Source of the DNA: Dendrophyllia cribrosa
Lineage: Eukaryota; Cnidaria; Anthozoa; Scleractinia; Dendrophylliidae
Direction of reading: 5' to 3'
DNA length: 64,000 bases
NCBI GenBank assembly: GCA_024195265.1
Contig: JAJLRJ010000003.1
Span: forward strand, 26,691,938 to 26,755,937
Each line of letters starts with the position of its first letter. The first letter of the stretch is position 1. The position numbers and the translations under genes were made by a program. The notes under the pieces are model-generated. The model saw only the letters and a program-made list of their open reading frames with translations, did no database searches and was not told where the DNA came from. Positions 1 through 10,662 of this stretch are shown here, piece after piece.

Positions 1-14
1 GAAACAAAAAACGT

Positions 15-320
15 AGCAAAACAACATGCGAATGAACATTCCTAGCCTACGACGGTAACACATTAAAACTACGCTTACAAGCGGAAACAACAACAAAAAC
101 CGGCAAAACGGCGGCAAAATGAAACTCCTCGCTATGTAGCGGCAAACAACTCGCTTAACAGCGGAAACAATAAACACAGCAAAACAACATGCAAATAAAC
201 ATTCCTCGCCTAGGGCGGTAACACGCTAACACGTCGCTTACAAAGCGGAAAACAAAGAAAGCAAATTAGCAGATAAAACAATATTTCTCGCCATAAAGCG
301 GTAGCACCTCGCTAGAAAAT
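15..320. repeat. array of short hairpin units
   Basis: About eight small inverted repeats of the form CGCT/CGCC, a 3-6 base loop, then AGCG/GGCG occur in 300 bp: about 72-83, 130-141, 152-163, 207-217, 234-247 and 289-300, with weaker ones at 43-55 and 309-321. They are separated by A-rich (plus-strand) spacers. The 15-93 segment is repeated at 178-256, an offset of 163 bp, so part of the array grew by duplication. No protein-coding signal was found. It may be the non-coding leader or terminal region of a mobile element, but the family is not recognised. Confidence 0.6.
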
Positions 321-418
321 AGCAAAAATAACCAAACGAAAGAGACGAAAATGAAGCTGCGAACAAAACGCGTGGCAAGACTAGGAGACATAACAAAATG
401 GCAGGAAAGAAGAAATAC

Positions 419-694
419 CTAAGCGTCAGCGACTGGAAGCTGAACCGCCGGGGCAGCTGGAACAACTTCTACGGCCACTTCAGCGGCGGGAACAGCGCCG
501 GCCGGTTCTTCTAAAGCAACAGGAGCAGCAGGCGGAGGAGGAAGGTCTGGAAGATCAGCCATAGTATGCTGGTGCCGGTTGACTAGAAAAAGAGATAGAT
601 GCTTCCTCGACGGGAACGCCGGCCAAATGAGGACGATCGAGGCCGAAACACGGAATTTATGCAAAAGGGGGGCGCAAAGCATCATGCTTGCCAA
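419..694 (-). CDS. hypothetical Pro/Ala/Val-rich short protein
   Basis: This is an open frame of 91 codons. A second ATG about 44 codons in begins MADLPDLPPPP, followed by an Ala/Val/Pro/Glu-rich tail ending VADA and a stop. GC content is clearly higher than in the flanking AT-rich DNA and the hairpin array lies just downstream. No domain is recognised. It could be a short gag-like or regulatory ORF of an unknown element, or low-complexity noise. The duplicated unit contains only the first 70 codons again at 793-1005, with one Arg/His difference. Confidence 0.3.
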   Translation of the reverse strand: MASMMLCAPLLHKFRVSASIVLIWPAFPSRKHLSLFLVNRHQHTMADLPDLPPPPAAPVALEEPAGAVPAAEVAVEVVPAAPAVQLPVADA

Positions 695-1108
695 AAAGCA
701 TGAACGCCCGGTGGAATTTGAGGGATAAAAGATGAATTCCGCGATGCGCTAATTACGTATGCAGTGAGAATAGTTATGATCGTTTTCGGATTTTATGCGG
801 GAACAGCGCCGGCCGGTTCTTCTAAAGCAACAGGAGCAGCAGGCGGAGGAGGAAGGTCTGGAAGATCAGCCATAGTATGCTGGTGCCGGTTGACTAGAAA
901 AAGAGATAGATGCTTCCTCGACGGGAACGCCGGCCAAATGAGGACGATCGAGGCCGAAACATGGAATTTATGCAAAAGGGGGGCGCAAAGCATCATGCTT
1001 GCCAAAAAGCATGAACGCCCGGTGGAATTTGAGGGATAAAAGATGAATTCCGCGATGCGCTAATTACGTATGCAGTGAGAATAGTTATGATCGTTTTCGG
1101 ATTTTATG
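487..1108. repeat. 311-bp tandem duplication
   Basis: Two head-to-tail copies, about 487-797 and 798-1108, differ by a single base that I could find (C/T near 652/963). The junction has a few bases of shared GC at the break. The near identity means a recent duplication or an assembly or replication artefact. The unit carries the start of the minus-strand Pro/Ala-rich ORF. Confidence 0.9.
793..1005 (-). pseudogene. truncated duplicate of the Pro/Ala-rich ORF
   Basis: This is the second copy of the ORF, carried by the 311-bp tandem unit. It matches the first copy up to the duplication breakpoint, where it loses the Ala/Val-rich C-terminal part and ends soon after. Confidence 0.4.
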
Positions 1109-1109
1109 C

Positions 1110-1599
1110 AAATTAGCCTCTGAGCCATGCCTTAACATGGTTGAGTCTAGCACCCTAAATAACGAACGTGAACCTAGCATATATTAAGAGTATTCGAGAG
1201 CCCTAGCCTAAAGATGTGACGGGTTTTCCAACAATTTATCTTGGCCTCCGCGAGGTATTTTCACAAACAATTATTAACCTTGGAATCCAGAAAAGGTCCG
1301 TGGCTTTCAGGTCTACCTCAACAGCGTCCCTTACAAAAATATACTTATTAACCATTGACAGGTGAGTGCTGTCTTCTATAGAGCATCTGAGAAAATTCAC
1401 GAGCCTGAACTTAAAAGGAACGAGAGCTTGCAACGATGTTTCAGAAGTTTAAATGTTTCCGCTGAAAAGTCTTTGGAAAATGCTGATTGATTGAGATATA
1501 ATTTGATGATGATGTCATCATCTTTCGTCGCGCGTGCGTGCGTAAGACAAAGCGGAGAAGATTGTATTCATAAAGCGTGCGAGAATTTTTCTAAATATC
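1110..1599. other. no gene recognised
   Basis: Only short unconvincing ORFs occur here. There is no repeat structure that I could identify apart from a small TGATGATGATGTCATCATC palindrome near 1505. Confidence 0.5.
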
Positions 1600-1825
1600 T
1601 AGGCCCAGTTGTTCGAAAGCCTGTTAACGCTAACCCAGGATTAAAACTTTACCGAGGATTTCATTTCTCTTGTTAGAAGTGTTTTCAAAAGCTAATTATA
1701 AGTCAGAGACGAAACTAAAGGACAAAAAAACTTTGGAAAAATCGCCATTGATTAATTATTTAACTGGAATCAAAATTCATGCTAACCCTGGGTTAGCTTA
1801 ACCGCGCTTTGAACAACCCGGCCCT
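1600..1825. mobile_element. foldback MITE (GGCCCAGTTGTTCGAAAGC ends)
   Basis: Terminal inverted repeats of roughly 40 bp: the left end at 1600 reads GGCCCAGTTGTTCGAAAGCC and continues into GCTAACCC; the right end has GGGTTAGC, a GCTTTGAACAACC-type stretch and GGCCC at about 1823. The interior has no ORF. Elements of this kind are common in coral genomes (recalled, not searched). It abuts the helicase remnant. Confidence 0.7.
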
Positions 1826-2110
1826 GAAGTTTTCTGTGGAATTGAAACCCGAGCAACGTCAAGGAGTTGAAGCACTACTTAAAGGTAGCGATGTCCTCGC
1901 TGTTTTGGTTGTCTGTCCGTTACAAAGCATCATCGATGACCAGGTAGCTGAAGCCAGAAGCATTGGAATGTCTGCGGCTTCTGTTGCCGATGTATGTAAT
2001 GAAGAATAAAGATCAGCGAAGTTTCACCTTTTGTTTAGGTCAGCCGAGAAAATTATCGACCAGCATTTGTGACCTCTTACGCGAAAACGATACTAACGAC
2101 TGTCCGTTCG
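1826..2110 (+). pseudogene. RecQ-like DEAH helicase fragment
   Basis: The frame starts with a Q-motif-like stretch (LKPEQRQGVEALLKGSDVL) and jumps directly to VVCPLQSIIDDQ, the RecQ-type motif Ia region. The Walker A segment that normally lies between them is missing, as if deleted or in an absent exon. The frame then hits TAA near 2007, but the following codons still read like family sequence (KFHLLFRSAEKII), so homology continues past the stop. I infer a dead fragment, possibly of one of the many RecQ-like copies in coral genomes. Confidence 0.55.
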
Positions 2111-2232
2111 AGTCGTTCGCTTGTCGTTCATCAGCCGTTCACGAACGGTAGGAGGCCGTTCGAACGGCCGTGATTAGCCGTTCGATGAACGGCTGCTTCT
2201 TGCCGTTCAGCCTTCCAGCCATTTGAACGGCT
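2102..2232. repeat. cluster of GCCGTTC / GAACGGC palindromes
   Basis: The 7-mer GCCGTTC or its complement GAACGGC, or a one-base variant, occurs about ten times in 130 bp. It includes perfect or near-perfect palindromes at 2155-2168 (GCCGTTCGAACGGC) and 2177-2193, with half sites at about 2133, 2142, 2201 and 2225. No coding frame is evident. Confidence 0.75.
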
Positions 2233-2564
2233 ATCGAAAGAGCTCTAGTGTTTTGGGCCGGCGACTTTTTAGTTGATTTATTTTTGCTTTCGTTCGCTCA
2301 CCACGCAATTGACATATGTCCGAAAGTATTTTGAAACCTTTTCCATAAACATCTCGCTATTCGCAGAATTATAAACACGCATTCAAAAGAGAAACACCTT
2401 CAGACTAGTCATTTTATTGCCGGAACGATATTTAGAAACGAAAGCAGAGAGTTTGGAAAAGCTTAATCTTAATTTTGTCCAGCGAAACTACAATAAAAAC
2501 AGAGAATTATCAAAAGCGGACAGTCTGGCTGTCAAAAAATATGTTGCGTTTCCAACACTGTTTC

Positions 2565-3148
2565 TCACAGGCAGTTTTTTTTTTTTCTCCTATCGATCTT
2601 CACAACTTGCCACAACACCACAACTTTAACTCCGGTTGACTGCTCCGATGAAATTATGTCGTCGATATTGAGAATTGCGTCCTCGTTCTCGGTAACCCGG
2701 CTGCAAAACCGAGATGCTAACGATTTCCTTGCACTGCTTCTTTTCTCTTTGGCCGGACTTTGTTGAGTTTTCTGTATTTTTCTTTGTTCAGGGCTTCTTT
2801 CTGGCGTTGACACAGAAGTCGGCAAGGCTCGCTTCGCCCTTGGAACGATATTTGTGAACTCGATATCCGGGTCAATCGGCTTAACAAACTTGGGACATTT
2901 AGTGTGTTTATAATAAGGTTAAATCCTTCGCTAGTTTTTCTGATTTTTGTGGCACAAGGTTGCAAAGTCGAGCAGAAAGCCTGGAGTTTCTCATCAACTA
3001 TTCCCGTCTTTTGTTGAAGCGCATCTGATAATATAGTACGTTCTAGTCCTTTTTTCTTAGATGGAAGGAAAATGTTTTCTGACGAAGTCCATTTCCAGGA
3101 ATCCCCGTAGCGAACTTTTAACGAAGCTTTACGACATCTACTATACAA
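2565..3148 (-). pseudogene. unidentified broken ORF, probably TE-linked
   Basis: One frame (3148 down to about 2885) reads into another (from about 2880 to 2565) after a one-base shift near 2885; the joined reading keeps a plausible Lys/Arg-rich composition (KPIDPDIEF ... STPERSPEQ). It ends at a poly-T tract (plus strand 2575-2587). No catalytic motif is visible. It resembles poorly characterised proteins abundant in cnidarian genomes, but I cannot name the family. Confidence 0.4.
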
Positions 3149-3149
3149 T

Positions 3150-4671
3150 ATTAAATCGTTTGGATCTTCTGATTTCGGTTTCTCCCTACACAGATCTTGC
3201 TGCGATCATACTTGCCGCTTGCGAGCTAGGGCGAGCAGGCAAGTTCCGGGAAAAAGTTTTTTTTTTGACGTGGACTGTTACATGTTTGTTGACATTAACG
3301 CTCGTTTCCGGTTTGCGCTGATTGGCCAAATTCTGACTGCTCGGACAGCGGGTAGCCACGGGAAGTATTGGGGGCGGCATTTAAATTTCTGAAACATCGT
3401 TCTTGCCCTCCGCTCCCACACACCTCAAACCCAAAACCCCAAACCCCCAGCCCGAAAGCTTGCTCGCAGGCTACTTTTGACTTACACAGCTTACGCTTCT
3501 ATCAACTCGCGCCTCGCACCGTTCAAAAAAGCGGCCTGATCTACATGAAACACTATTTGACATAACTTTCATATTACGTTAGGGAATCTCATCGCGCAGA
3601 ATGATAAAGCTCACTGTTATATAAAGACGCTCCGAAAGAGCTGCATTCATTGCTTTCCATGAACACGCGGCTGTGCTTATTATCATGTAGTAGGACAGGC
3701 CAAACAAACAATAGCCGAACAGCGTCACAGTCTTCTCTTTTGTTTCGCAAAATCAGACATTTACATATAAGATTCCACAAAGGAAAAGACATAAGTTTTC
3801 CATTTTCTTTCACAGGATGCGTACGTTTAATAATAATAATAATAATTTATTTCTATAGCGCAAAATCACTACTTGCCGTAAGCGCTTTACAATGTGGTGT
3901 GGAGTGGCCGTTTACAAAACTGAGAAATGATAACGCCGCAAGAGCTTCATCTCTAATTAACTGTTACCGCAGTCCGGTTTCCCCGAAAATTTTAGTATAG
4001 TGGCTTGTGGGCGAAGTAAATACCAGCACCAGCTCTGACTAAAATATCTGTCCGAGTGAGACGATTGTCGCTAAAGTTATTTCTTTTGCGGGCATCTTTG
4101 CGAACTTCCGCTGCAACACTGTTATTTTGATTGACAGTTTGCTTCGAGCAAGTTGGTATCCGGTCGTTTTCTTACCAAGTCGTTTCGCTACAAGTCATTT
4201 CGCTACATCATTCAACAATACTGAAGTGAAATTTGACAAAGTTGTTCACAGAGATAAGGCGACTACGATGTTGTCATCCATCCCACTCAAAGTAAATTTC
4301 AAATAAGGAGTCAAATAAACAGAAGATCATCCAATCGTTTTCGCCTGATCATTTTTAAGTCCGTGCAATGTAAATTTCAATTGTGAAGTCAATTTCAAGT
4401 GTGAAGTCTGTGAAAGAATAGTCTGGGAATAGATCGTTACTTGTAATTATTCATGCGCCCGAAGTGTATTAACCCGGGGGACGTTGCGGGTTCGCGCTTT
4501 TCGCTGAAGGACTACATTGTTTTACCAGTGGGTATAGAATTTTGCGAATTTCAAGTCAAAGTATTCGTTTCTAGTAAATTTAAACGTCGTATAATTTTTC
4601 AGGTTGAGGGATTGGCTGGTTGATGGTACATTGTATGTGTTGGTCATGACTTTATTAAACTTGGTGCCTCC
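3150..4671. other. no gene recognised; small repeat motifs
   Basis: Contains an (AAT)n run at 3829-3848 followed by TATAGCGC and then AAGCGCTTTACA near 3880, a motif also seen at 40196-40265, probably the end of a short interspersed repeat. A 16-bp near-tandem doublet with core TTTCGCTACA lies at about 4180-4210. Scattered short ORFs are not convincing. Confidence 0.5.
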
Positions 4672-5209
4672 TTAAGGAGCCGTTTGTTTTGTCACCTTTG
4701 GGGCGCAATGTCGAACTCCTCGAGTCCGACCCCTCAGGATTTTCCCCTGCGGAGTGCAATGCAGGGTTGTCAGCTTTACTCGGTCGGACCGTTTAGGTAG
4801 GAAACGCCGAACACTGCGCTCGCCACTGCAATATCCCTCCCAGAGGCTGAAGATCTTTGTCTGCAGTTTGCGGAACTTCTTTCGTTGGATCCGCTTCCGT
4901 TTTTTCTCGGACACCAGCTTTATTTGCAGTGAGGTCAGCTTGGCCTCGCGGTGGAGAAGACTGATCAGTAGGTAGAAGGGCAGCTGATTCTTGCCAGCGG
5001 CGCGCCCATTCAGCCCAAGGTGCCAACCTTCCACGTCGTTGTTCGTGCGCACGGCTTGCTGGAATATGCTCCAGCAGGATAGAGGCCAGACTGTGCTTTC
5101 GATCCATGTTTCCTTCACATAGTCTGAAGTGGTTCAGCTGGCCGTCTGACTGCTGTTCGAGTCGATCAAACATCTCGGGGATCTCTGCGGCTGGTAAGGG
5201 AAGAGCCAT
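4672..5209 (-). pseudogene. MULE transposase, C-terminal exon (broken)
   Basis: Reading from 5209, the frame starts MALPLPAAEIPEMFDRLEQQ. After a frameshift near 5120 it continues YVKETWIES, then RTNNDVEGWHLGLN, GKNQLPFYLLISLLHREA and LVSEKKRKRIQRKKF. This order (FDxLE, W-I, NNxxExWHxxLN, LLHREA, K-rich tail) is that of the C-terminal half of animal MULE-type transposases. The frameshift makes it a pseudogene. It pairs with the upstream exon at 5512-5660 on the same strand. Confidence 0.75.
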
Positions 5210-5511
5210 GACTTTCCGTATGTAACTGTGTGTGTGCCACGGTCGTTTGAAGTCCCAACTTCTGAACCCGAATTAAAATATAAGGGCGTTTATTCATAAC
5301 AGCGGTCCAGTTGATCGGTCCAGTTGATCACTGTAATTTGCTTACTACATTTCGTGGTTTTCATAATGGCGTTGCAGTGGATGTTATTGCTTGCAAAAGA
5401 CCAAAATTTGATAAAACCAAAATTTGATAACATTGATAAGATTCCAGTGAGCGGGATTTTGAAGGAAATAGAAAAGGGGTGCAAATTTACTATTTTATTA
5501 CTAACCTTTCT

Positions 5512-5660
5512 CCACAGAGCCTACGTCCAGTGGAACACGCAACCTATCAGCTGTACTTAGGGAAAACTTCCAGGAAGGCCCCCACATGGCACTTTCGTAG
5601 TCCATGGTGATCTTCAAGGACGGCTCCATAGGAAACAACTCAAGAACTGTCTTCATCACC
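5512..5660 (-). pseudogene. MULE transposase, catalytic-core exon (broken)
   Basis: The exon begins after a T-rich tract ending in AAG at 5661 and encodes VMKTVLELFPMEPSLKITMDYESAM, matching the second-Asp region of the MULE DDE core. A frameshift follows, then AFLEVFPKYS, stops, and GCVFHWT*ALWRKV. The last string is the conserved C-x2-H-W-x-Q-A-x-W-R-K signature with Gln (CAG) changed to the stop TAG. Together with 4672-5209 this is a dead MULE copy; earlier exons were not found and may lie beyond the LINE at 6.6 kb. Confidence 0.75.
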
Positions 5661-6595
5661 TTAAAAAAAATGGAAAGCATATGATAAATACTGACATTTA
5701 TGATTGTAGCTTTTTTTTGTATGAAATTTTTCGTTTTGACTGTGTTGTTTTCTGTGTTTGTTTGCTGGCGAATACCATGTTTTGACGATATGTCTGAAAG
5801 GACGTCTGAAATAGTTTTATACTTATTTAGTTGGCCTTTACATTTTGTCTTATTGTTGCTGCCGGCAGGCAGTTTACTAATCGTGTAGAATCGAGAATTT
5901 TTCTGTCTGTCTGTCCCGGTTTTCCGAAAGTAACATTGAATTGTTTGAGAACCAATCAAGAGCGGAAGAAGAAAAACTACGATACCGTTGGCAGTCTCGG
6001 CATTCAATCAAAACAAAGTGATGACAAGCCGACTCGAGCATGCATCTATGCACGACTTTCACTGTTTATGCTTTCGACTGATTTTCAAGCGGTTTATGGC
6101 ATTCATAATGGCGAAAGATCGTGGCCGATTGCCTTGCAGCCGGCTGAGTGAGTGAGTGAATGAGTGAGGGATTCTACTTCCCCCCCCCCCCCCCCCCCCC
6201 TCCCAAAAAAAAAAAAAAACGTTTTTTGTTTTCTTTTCAACGTAAAATGTACAATAAATTATATTACAATGCATGTCTTACTTATTAGCATACTTACATT
6301 ACACAAGAATTTTCTTACTTGTTTACTTATCTTTACATTAGAGTATGTTACCTTAATTACAATACAATTTTACTTATTACTTGACTTTACTTACATAAAA
6401 CAAGAATTTACTATCTTTACCTTAGATTACGTTACCTTAATTACAATACAATACATTAAATTTCTTTGGAAAAAAAAGGAAAAACTGAAGAAAATAGAAA
6501 GGGAAAGGAAGACAGAAATGAAATAAATAGACGAGGAGGGGGAGGGGGGGGGGGGGGGGGGGGAGGGGGAGGGGGTAAAGGACCGTTCTTCTGAA
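5661..6595. repeat. intron remnant plus low-complexity tracts
   Basis: No coding signal. Low-complexity parts: (GAGT)n near 6146-6170, poly-C at 6181-6200, poly-A at about 6206-6219, a G-rich tract at 6536-6575, and an 84-bp near-tandem repeat (GTTACCTTAATTACAATACA at 6347 and 6431). The G-rich block lies just past the LINE stop codon and may belong to its 3' region. Confidence 0.6.
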
Positions 6596-7490
6596 TTAAC
6601 AGGTATTGAAATTGAAGCAAACCCATTTTGATTTGAAAGCTCTAATTGTGTTTGTTTTGTATGCGAAAAGTTTTTCTATTTTTAGGCATTTTAGGAACAT
6701 TTTCGAGAACATATTTATATTCGGTAGAGTTTCCTTTATTTTGGACGAGTAGATATGATACCTTGCAATTAATAGTGCGTGGTGTGCAAGTAGGTCTTTA
6801 CTGTTGTCAACTAACCCCAGGCAAATAGGTAAGGTCAAAAGCACATTTTGTGGTTTCACTAGATGTTGAACCAGCCAAGATTGAACGTTCTTCCAAAAAG
6901 TTTGAACATGTCCACAGTTCCAAAAAAGGTGCAATAGAGACTCTGAATTTTGTTGACAGAATGTACAGGTATCAGTTAATGACACACCAATTTTATTAAG
7001 GTACGTATTTGTTGCAATTCGTCTATGAAGGAGCTTGAACTGAAAAACTTGTAACCTACTTTCTCTTGTGCAACGGAAGGGCAAAAGATAAGTCAGATTC
7101 CAATTAATTGAATTTTCAACGATATTACAGTCAATTATCCATTTATTTTGACTTTTTTTTGGTGTAGAAGAAATGTTTTTAATAAGGCATTTGTAAGCTT
7201 CGCTGCAAAGGTTCGAGGCTGATAATAACTTTTGACCACGGTTGGGTTGATTGTTTGAGTTTGCACTACCTTGAGTCGGGAAAACTTTTTTTAAAATATT
7301 TTATTGAGGAGACAACACCGTGATAGGTTAAAAAGGGGGTCTTGATTTTGTATAAGGTTTTGAACTCATTAAATTTTAGAAAATTAGATTCTTGATCTAA
7401 TATGTCTTTGACATTATTAACTCCTGCACAAGACCAATTTCTATAAAAAAAATTGGTTTGTTTGCGATCCTTATAAGAGAGTTGTACCAA
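6596..7490 (-). pseudogene. LINE ORF2 C-terminal region with cysteine finger
   Basis: Segment 7490-7266 (FFYRNWSCAGVNNVKDILD) continues the RT tail. Segment 7084-6596 holds RESRLQVFQFKLLHRRIATN and then a C-x2-C...H-x4-C finger (TCTFCQQ...LLHLFWNC), typical of the L1/Tx1 C-terminus. The two are in different frames with a gap of about 180 bp. The stop is at 6596-6598. Confidence 0.75.
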
Positions 7491-8698
7491 ATGGGAATCT
7501 TTTCGAAATGTTTTGGACTTTCTTCATAATTTAATCTTGACCAGATTTTGACTATTTCATTTGTGAAGGTATCCTGAATGGTCAAAGTAGCTACATCAGC
7601 TTGCTTAATATTACCAGTCAGAAGTAATTTATCCTCATGACGTCCTAGAAAGTAATCAAAAAACAGCTTCCATTTACCATGATTGTTGTCGTCAAGGTAT
7701 TTTTGTACCCACTTAGCTTTTAAAGCGCAATTGAAAGTTTGGATGTCAAGCATCTTTAATTCACCATTTTCGTAATCATTTATCATTTCGCTTCTTTTAA
7801 TTTTATCCCCTTTTTTATCCCAAAGAAAATTGTAAAAAGTTTGATTTATATCTTTCAAGTAGGATTGCGAGGAAGGTAGAGGTGACATAATATATACAAG
7901 TTGAGCGGCGGCTAAACTTTTGATGACTGTTATTTTTCCTAATAAGGTTAATCTTCTGAGCTGCCAGCAACTTAGGATTTTATCGATTTTTTCTTTCTTT
8001 TCCTTATAATTTAGTGTAATAGCTTCCTCCCCACAAGTTGAAAACCATACTCCAAGTGCTTTAAGCTTCCGAAAAGCCCATTTTATATTTTGTTGTATAG
8101 CAACTTTATCTGTCCTGTTTTTGAAAGATCCTATCCAAAGAGCCTCGGTTTTCTCATAATTAGCTTTTAAGCCTGATAATTCAGCAAAACTATCTAACAG
8201 GAAAAAAGATCTTTCTATAGAAGATTTAGTACCATTGAGGATTAATGTAGTGTCATCAGCATACTGGCTTATTTTACATTGATTCTCAGCTGAGATCGTA
8301 ATACCAAAAATTTGTTTGTCTCGTCGTATTGCGGCCCCTAATATTTCGGCACATAAAATAAAAAGATAAGGCGATACAGGGCAGCCTTGACGTACACCTC
8401 TATTTAGAGTGAAAAAGTCGGATGTCCATCCATTATTCAGTATACAGCTACTAATATCAGTATAAAAGAGTTTTATCCAAGAAATAAGGGAGTTCCCAAA
8501 GTTATAGTATTTTAGAGTTTTTTCTATGAAAGACCATTCAAGGGTATCGAAGGCTTTTTCAAAATCAATGAAGATAAGTAGCCCTGGAATTTTCTCGATA
8601 TCTGTATAGCTGATGATACTATTAAGTAGTATGATATTTTCACCAATGAATCTATTTTTTAAAAAGCCGGTTTGATCATTACTTATCACGGAAGGCAA
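7397..8698 (-). pseudogene. LINE ORF2 reverse transcriptase domain
   Basis: This 433-codon open segment is the longest in the window. FIDFEKAFD (residues 43-51), RQGCPVSPYLF (103-113) and YADDT (146-150) are the RT palm motifs, with all three catalytic aspartates present, followed by a SGLKANYEKTE thumb-like stretch. It would copy RNA at a nicked target. It lacks the N-terminal fingers in frame and joins its neighbours only through frameshifts, so it is not functional. Confidence 0.9.
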
Positions 8699-9035
8699 GG
8701 CTTTTTTAACCCGACTAGCAATTGATTTCGCGGCAATTTTATAGTCACAATTTAAGAGCGAAATTGGTCTCCAATTTTTTATAAAACAAAGAGATTTGTC
8801 TTTCTTTGGAATTAAGGTTATTAATCCTCTTCTTTGTGATATAGAAAGAAGCCCTTTTGTGTACGAGGCGTTAATAGAGGCGAGAAAGAAGGGCTTAATA
8901 TCATTCCAAAAGCTTTATAAAAATCAGCTGGAATTCCGTCTGTACCAGGCGACTTGTTTGGTTCCATGGTTTTTAAACTTTCCAAACACTCTGCAGCTGT
9001 TAGATGACCTTCGCATTGTGATTTTTCATTGTCAT

Positions 9036-9568
9036 TTATTTTGCAATCGTTATTCTCTGGAAGAAAAGGTTTTCGTGTGGAAATTCTTGAGTGGTGTCAT
9101 TGTTTGACGTGTAAAGTGTCTGATAAAAACGTTTCTCTTCGTTTAAGATTTCAGCGTCTGTATTAACCGTTTTGTTGTCGTCGATTTTTAAATTTTTTAT
9201 TGTCTTACTGTTGAAGTGTCTTTTTTCTAAGCCGAAAAAATACTTGGTGTTTTTTCGCCTTCGTTGTACCAACGTGTTTTAGACGTGATAATGGACCCTT
9301 GTGTTTTGTAATTTATCCATTGCTCTAAATTTTGTTTTTTAGCCAACAGCTCTGTACGCACTTCATTCATCTCATCATCCGATAAATTATTACCATCAAG
9401 TTTCTCTTCAACCAAAGAGATCTCAGACTCCAAAGTCGTCTGGCTTTGTCTTTGTTTCGCCTTATATTTTTTTGCATATTTGATTGAACTTGCTCTAATA
9501 TGCATCTTCATCACATCCCATAAAAGAATAGGGTCTACTGTTTCATCTTCTTTGTAATCGTTGGACAC
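9036..9568 (-). pseudogene. LINE ORF2 linker between endonuclease and RT
   Basis: Two overlapping frames (9568-9227 and 9272-9036) encode a charged, probably helical linker rich in Glu/Lys, then RWYNEGEKTPSIF shifting to KYFFGLEKRHFNSKTI. The latter (W-x-x-x-G-E-K, YFFxLEKR) is a hallmark of the segment just before the RT in L1-like elements. The frameshift is near 9245. Confidence 0.75.
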
Positions 9569-9573
9569 ATCAC

Positions 9574-10391
9574 TTATTGTTTTTTTAATGAGGTTAATAT
9601 AATCATGATCAGTAAGAAAATGGTATTCAGTTTCGAGAAACCTGGTCCTCTGGGGTTTGCTTTAGTACCAATGCAAAGAGTGATTAAAGAGTGATCAGTT
9701 CTAAAACCCGGTAAAATGTCGGCCTCGAGAGCATCAGTAGCTAGGCTGTAACTGAGTAAGACAAAATCTAGCCGGCAATGAATTTCTGGATTTCTTCTCC
9801 TCCACGTGAAACGCAACGTGTCTGGATGAAGATCGCGCCAAATATCTGTCAAATCCATATTTTCTTTACATTTTTCAACTTCCTATAAAGATTTAAAGTG
9901 AGTAACATTGTTTCCCCCCTTCTTATCTCTGGCTATCACCAAGTGTTCACATTCAAAAGTGTACAGGTTATTAAAAACATTATGGAAAAAAGTAGGGTCG
10001 TCGTTGTTTGGTGCATACAAGTTAAGAAAGGTTATGATTTTATCTTCTGTTTTTATATCAACGATGATGTATCTTCCCTCCGGATTAGAATAATATTTTG
10101 TATGCCAAAAGCGAAATTGTTGTTAAATAAGATACAAACACCAGCTCTGGAGCTCGACAGGCTACTAATAATAGCTTTATAGCCCCATCCAGCTGACCAT
10201 AGATTTTCCGTATCCTTTGAACTGTGAACTTCTTGCAAGAAATAGACTGAATATTTTTTGCTCCTAAGCCAAATAAGAGTCTCTCTTCGTTTCATTGGGT
10301 CTGACAGTCCTCTAACGTTCAAGGAACATATGACTAAATTATCTGGTTTTGCGTTGGGTTGTGCGGATGTACATTGTACGTTATTTTGCAT
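9574..10391 (-). pseudogene. LINE ORF2 endonuclease domain
   Basis: From 10391 the frame gives SLNVRGLSDPMKRRETLIWL and FLQEVH (catalytic Glu). After a frameshift near 10060 it gives FLNLYAPNNDD. A further segment (9858-9574) gives MDLTDIWRDLHP, the CRLDFVLLS strand and TDHS with the catalytic Asp-His. The N-D-containing motif between them appears partly deleted near 9930. It is an APE-like endonuclease that would nick target DNA, here inactivated. Confidence 0.8.
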
Positions 10392-10662
10392 ATATACGTT
10401 TACAGTAGATCGATCAACAAAGTTAAGTATAAAAGCTTATCGTGATAAGCTTCTGATAGAATCTAATTAAGAGTAGGGGACAAGAAAAAAAAAAGGTAAG
10501 CAGTGAAAAATCACCAAAAGAAAATTAATTAAAAGGTTCAATTAAGGATTAGCCTTCTTCCGTATCTTCAACGAAACCTTCCCTCTTCCCACGATCGGTT
10601 TTAAACTGAAATGTAGTAAAGTTTTACAAGATTGTTTACACTCACTGTACTCCAGCGCGAAT

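Noticed and set aside
15..320. CRISPR-like array
   Set aside because: The repeats are short variable hairpins without constant-length repeats and unique spacers, and the DNA is eukaryotic.
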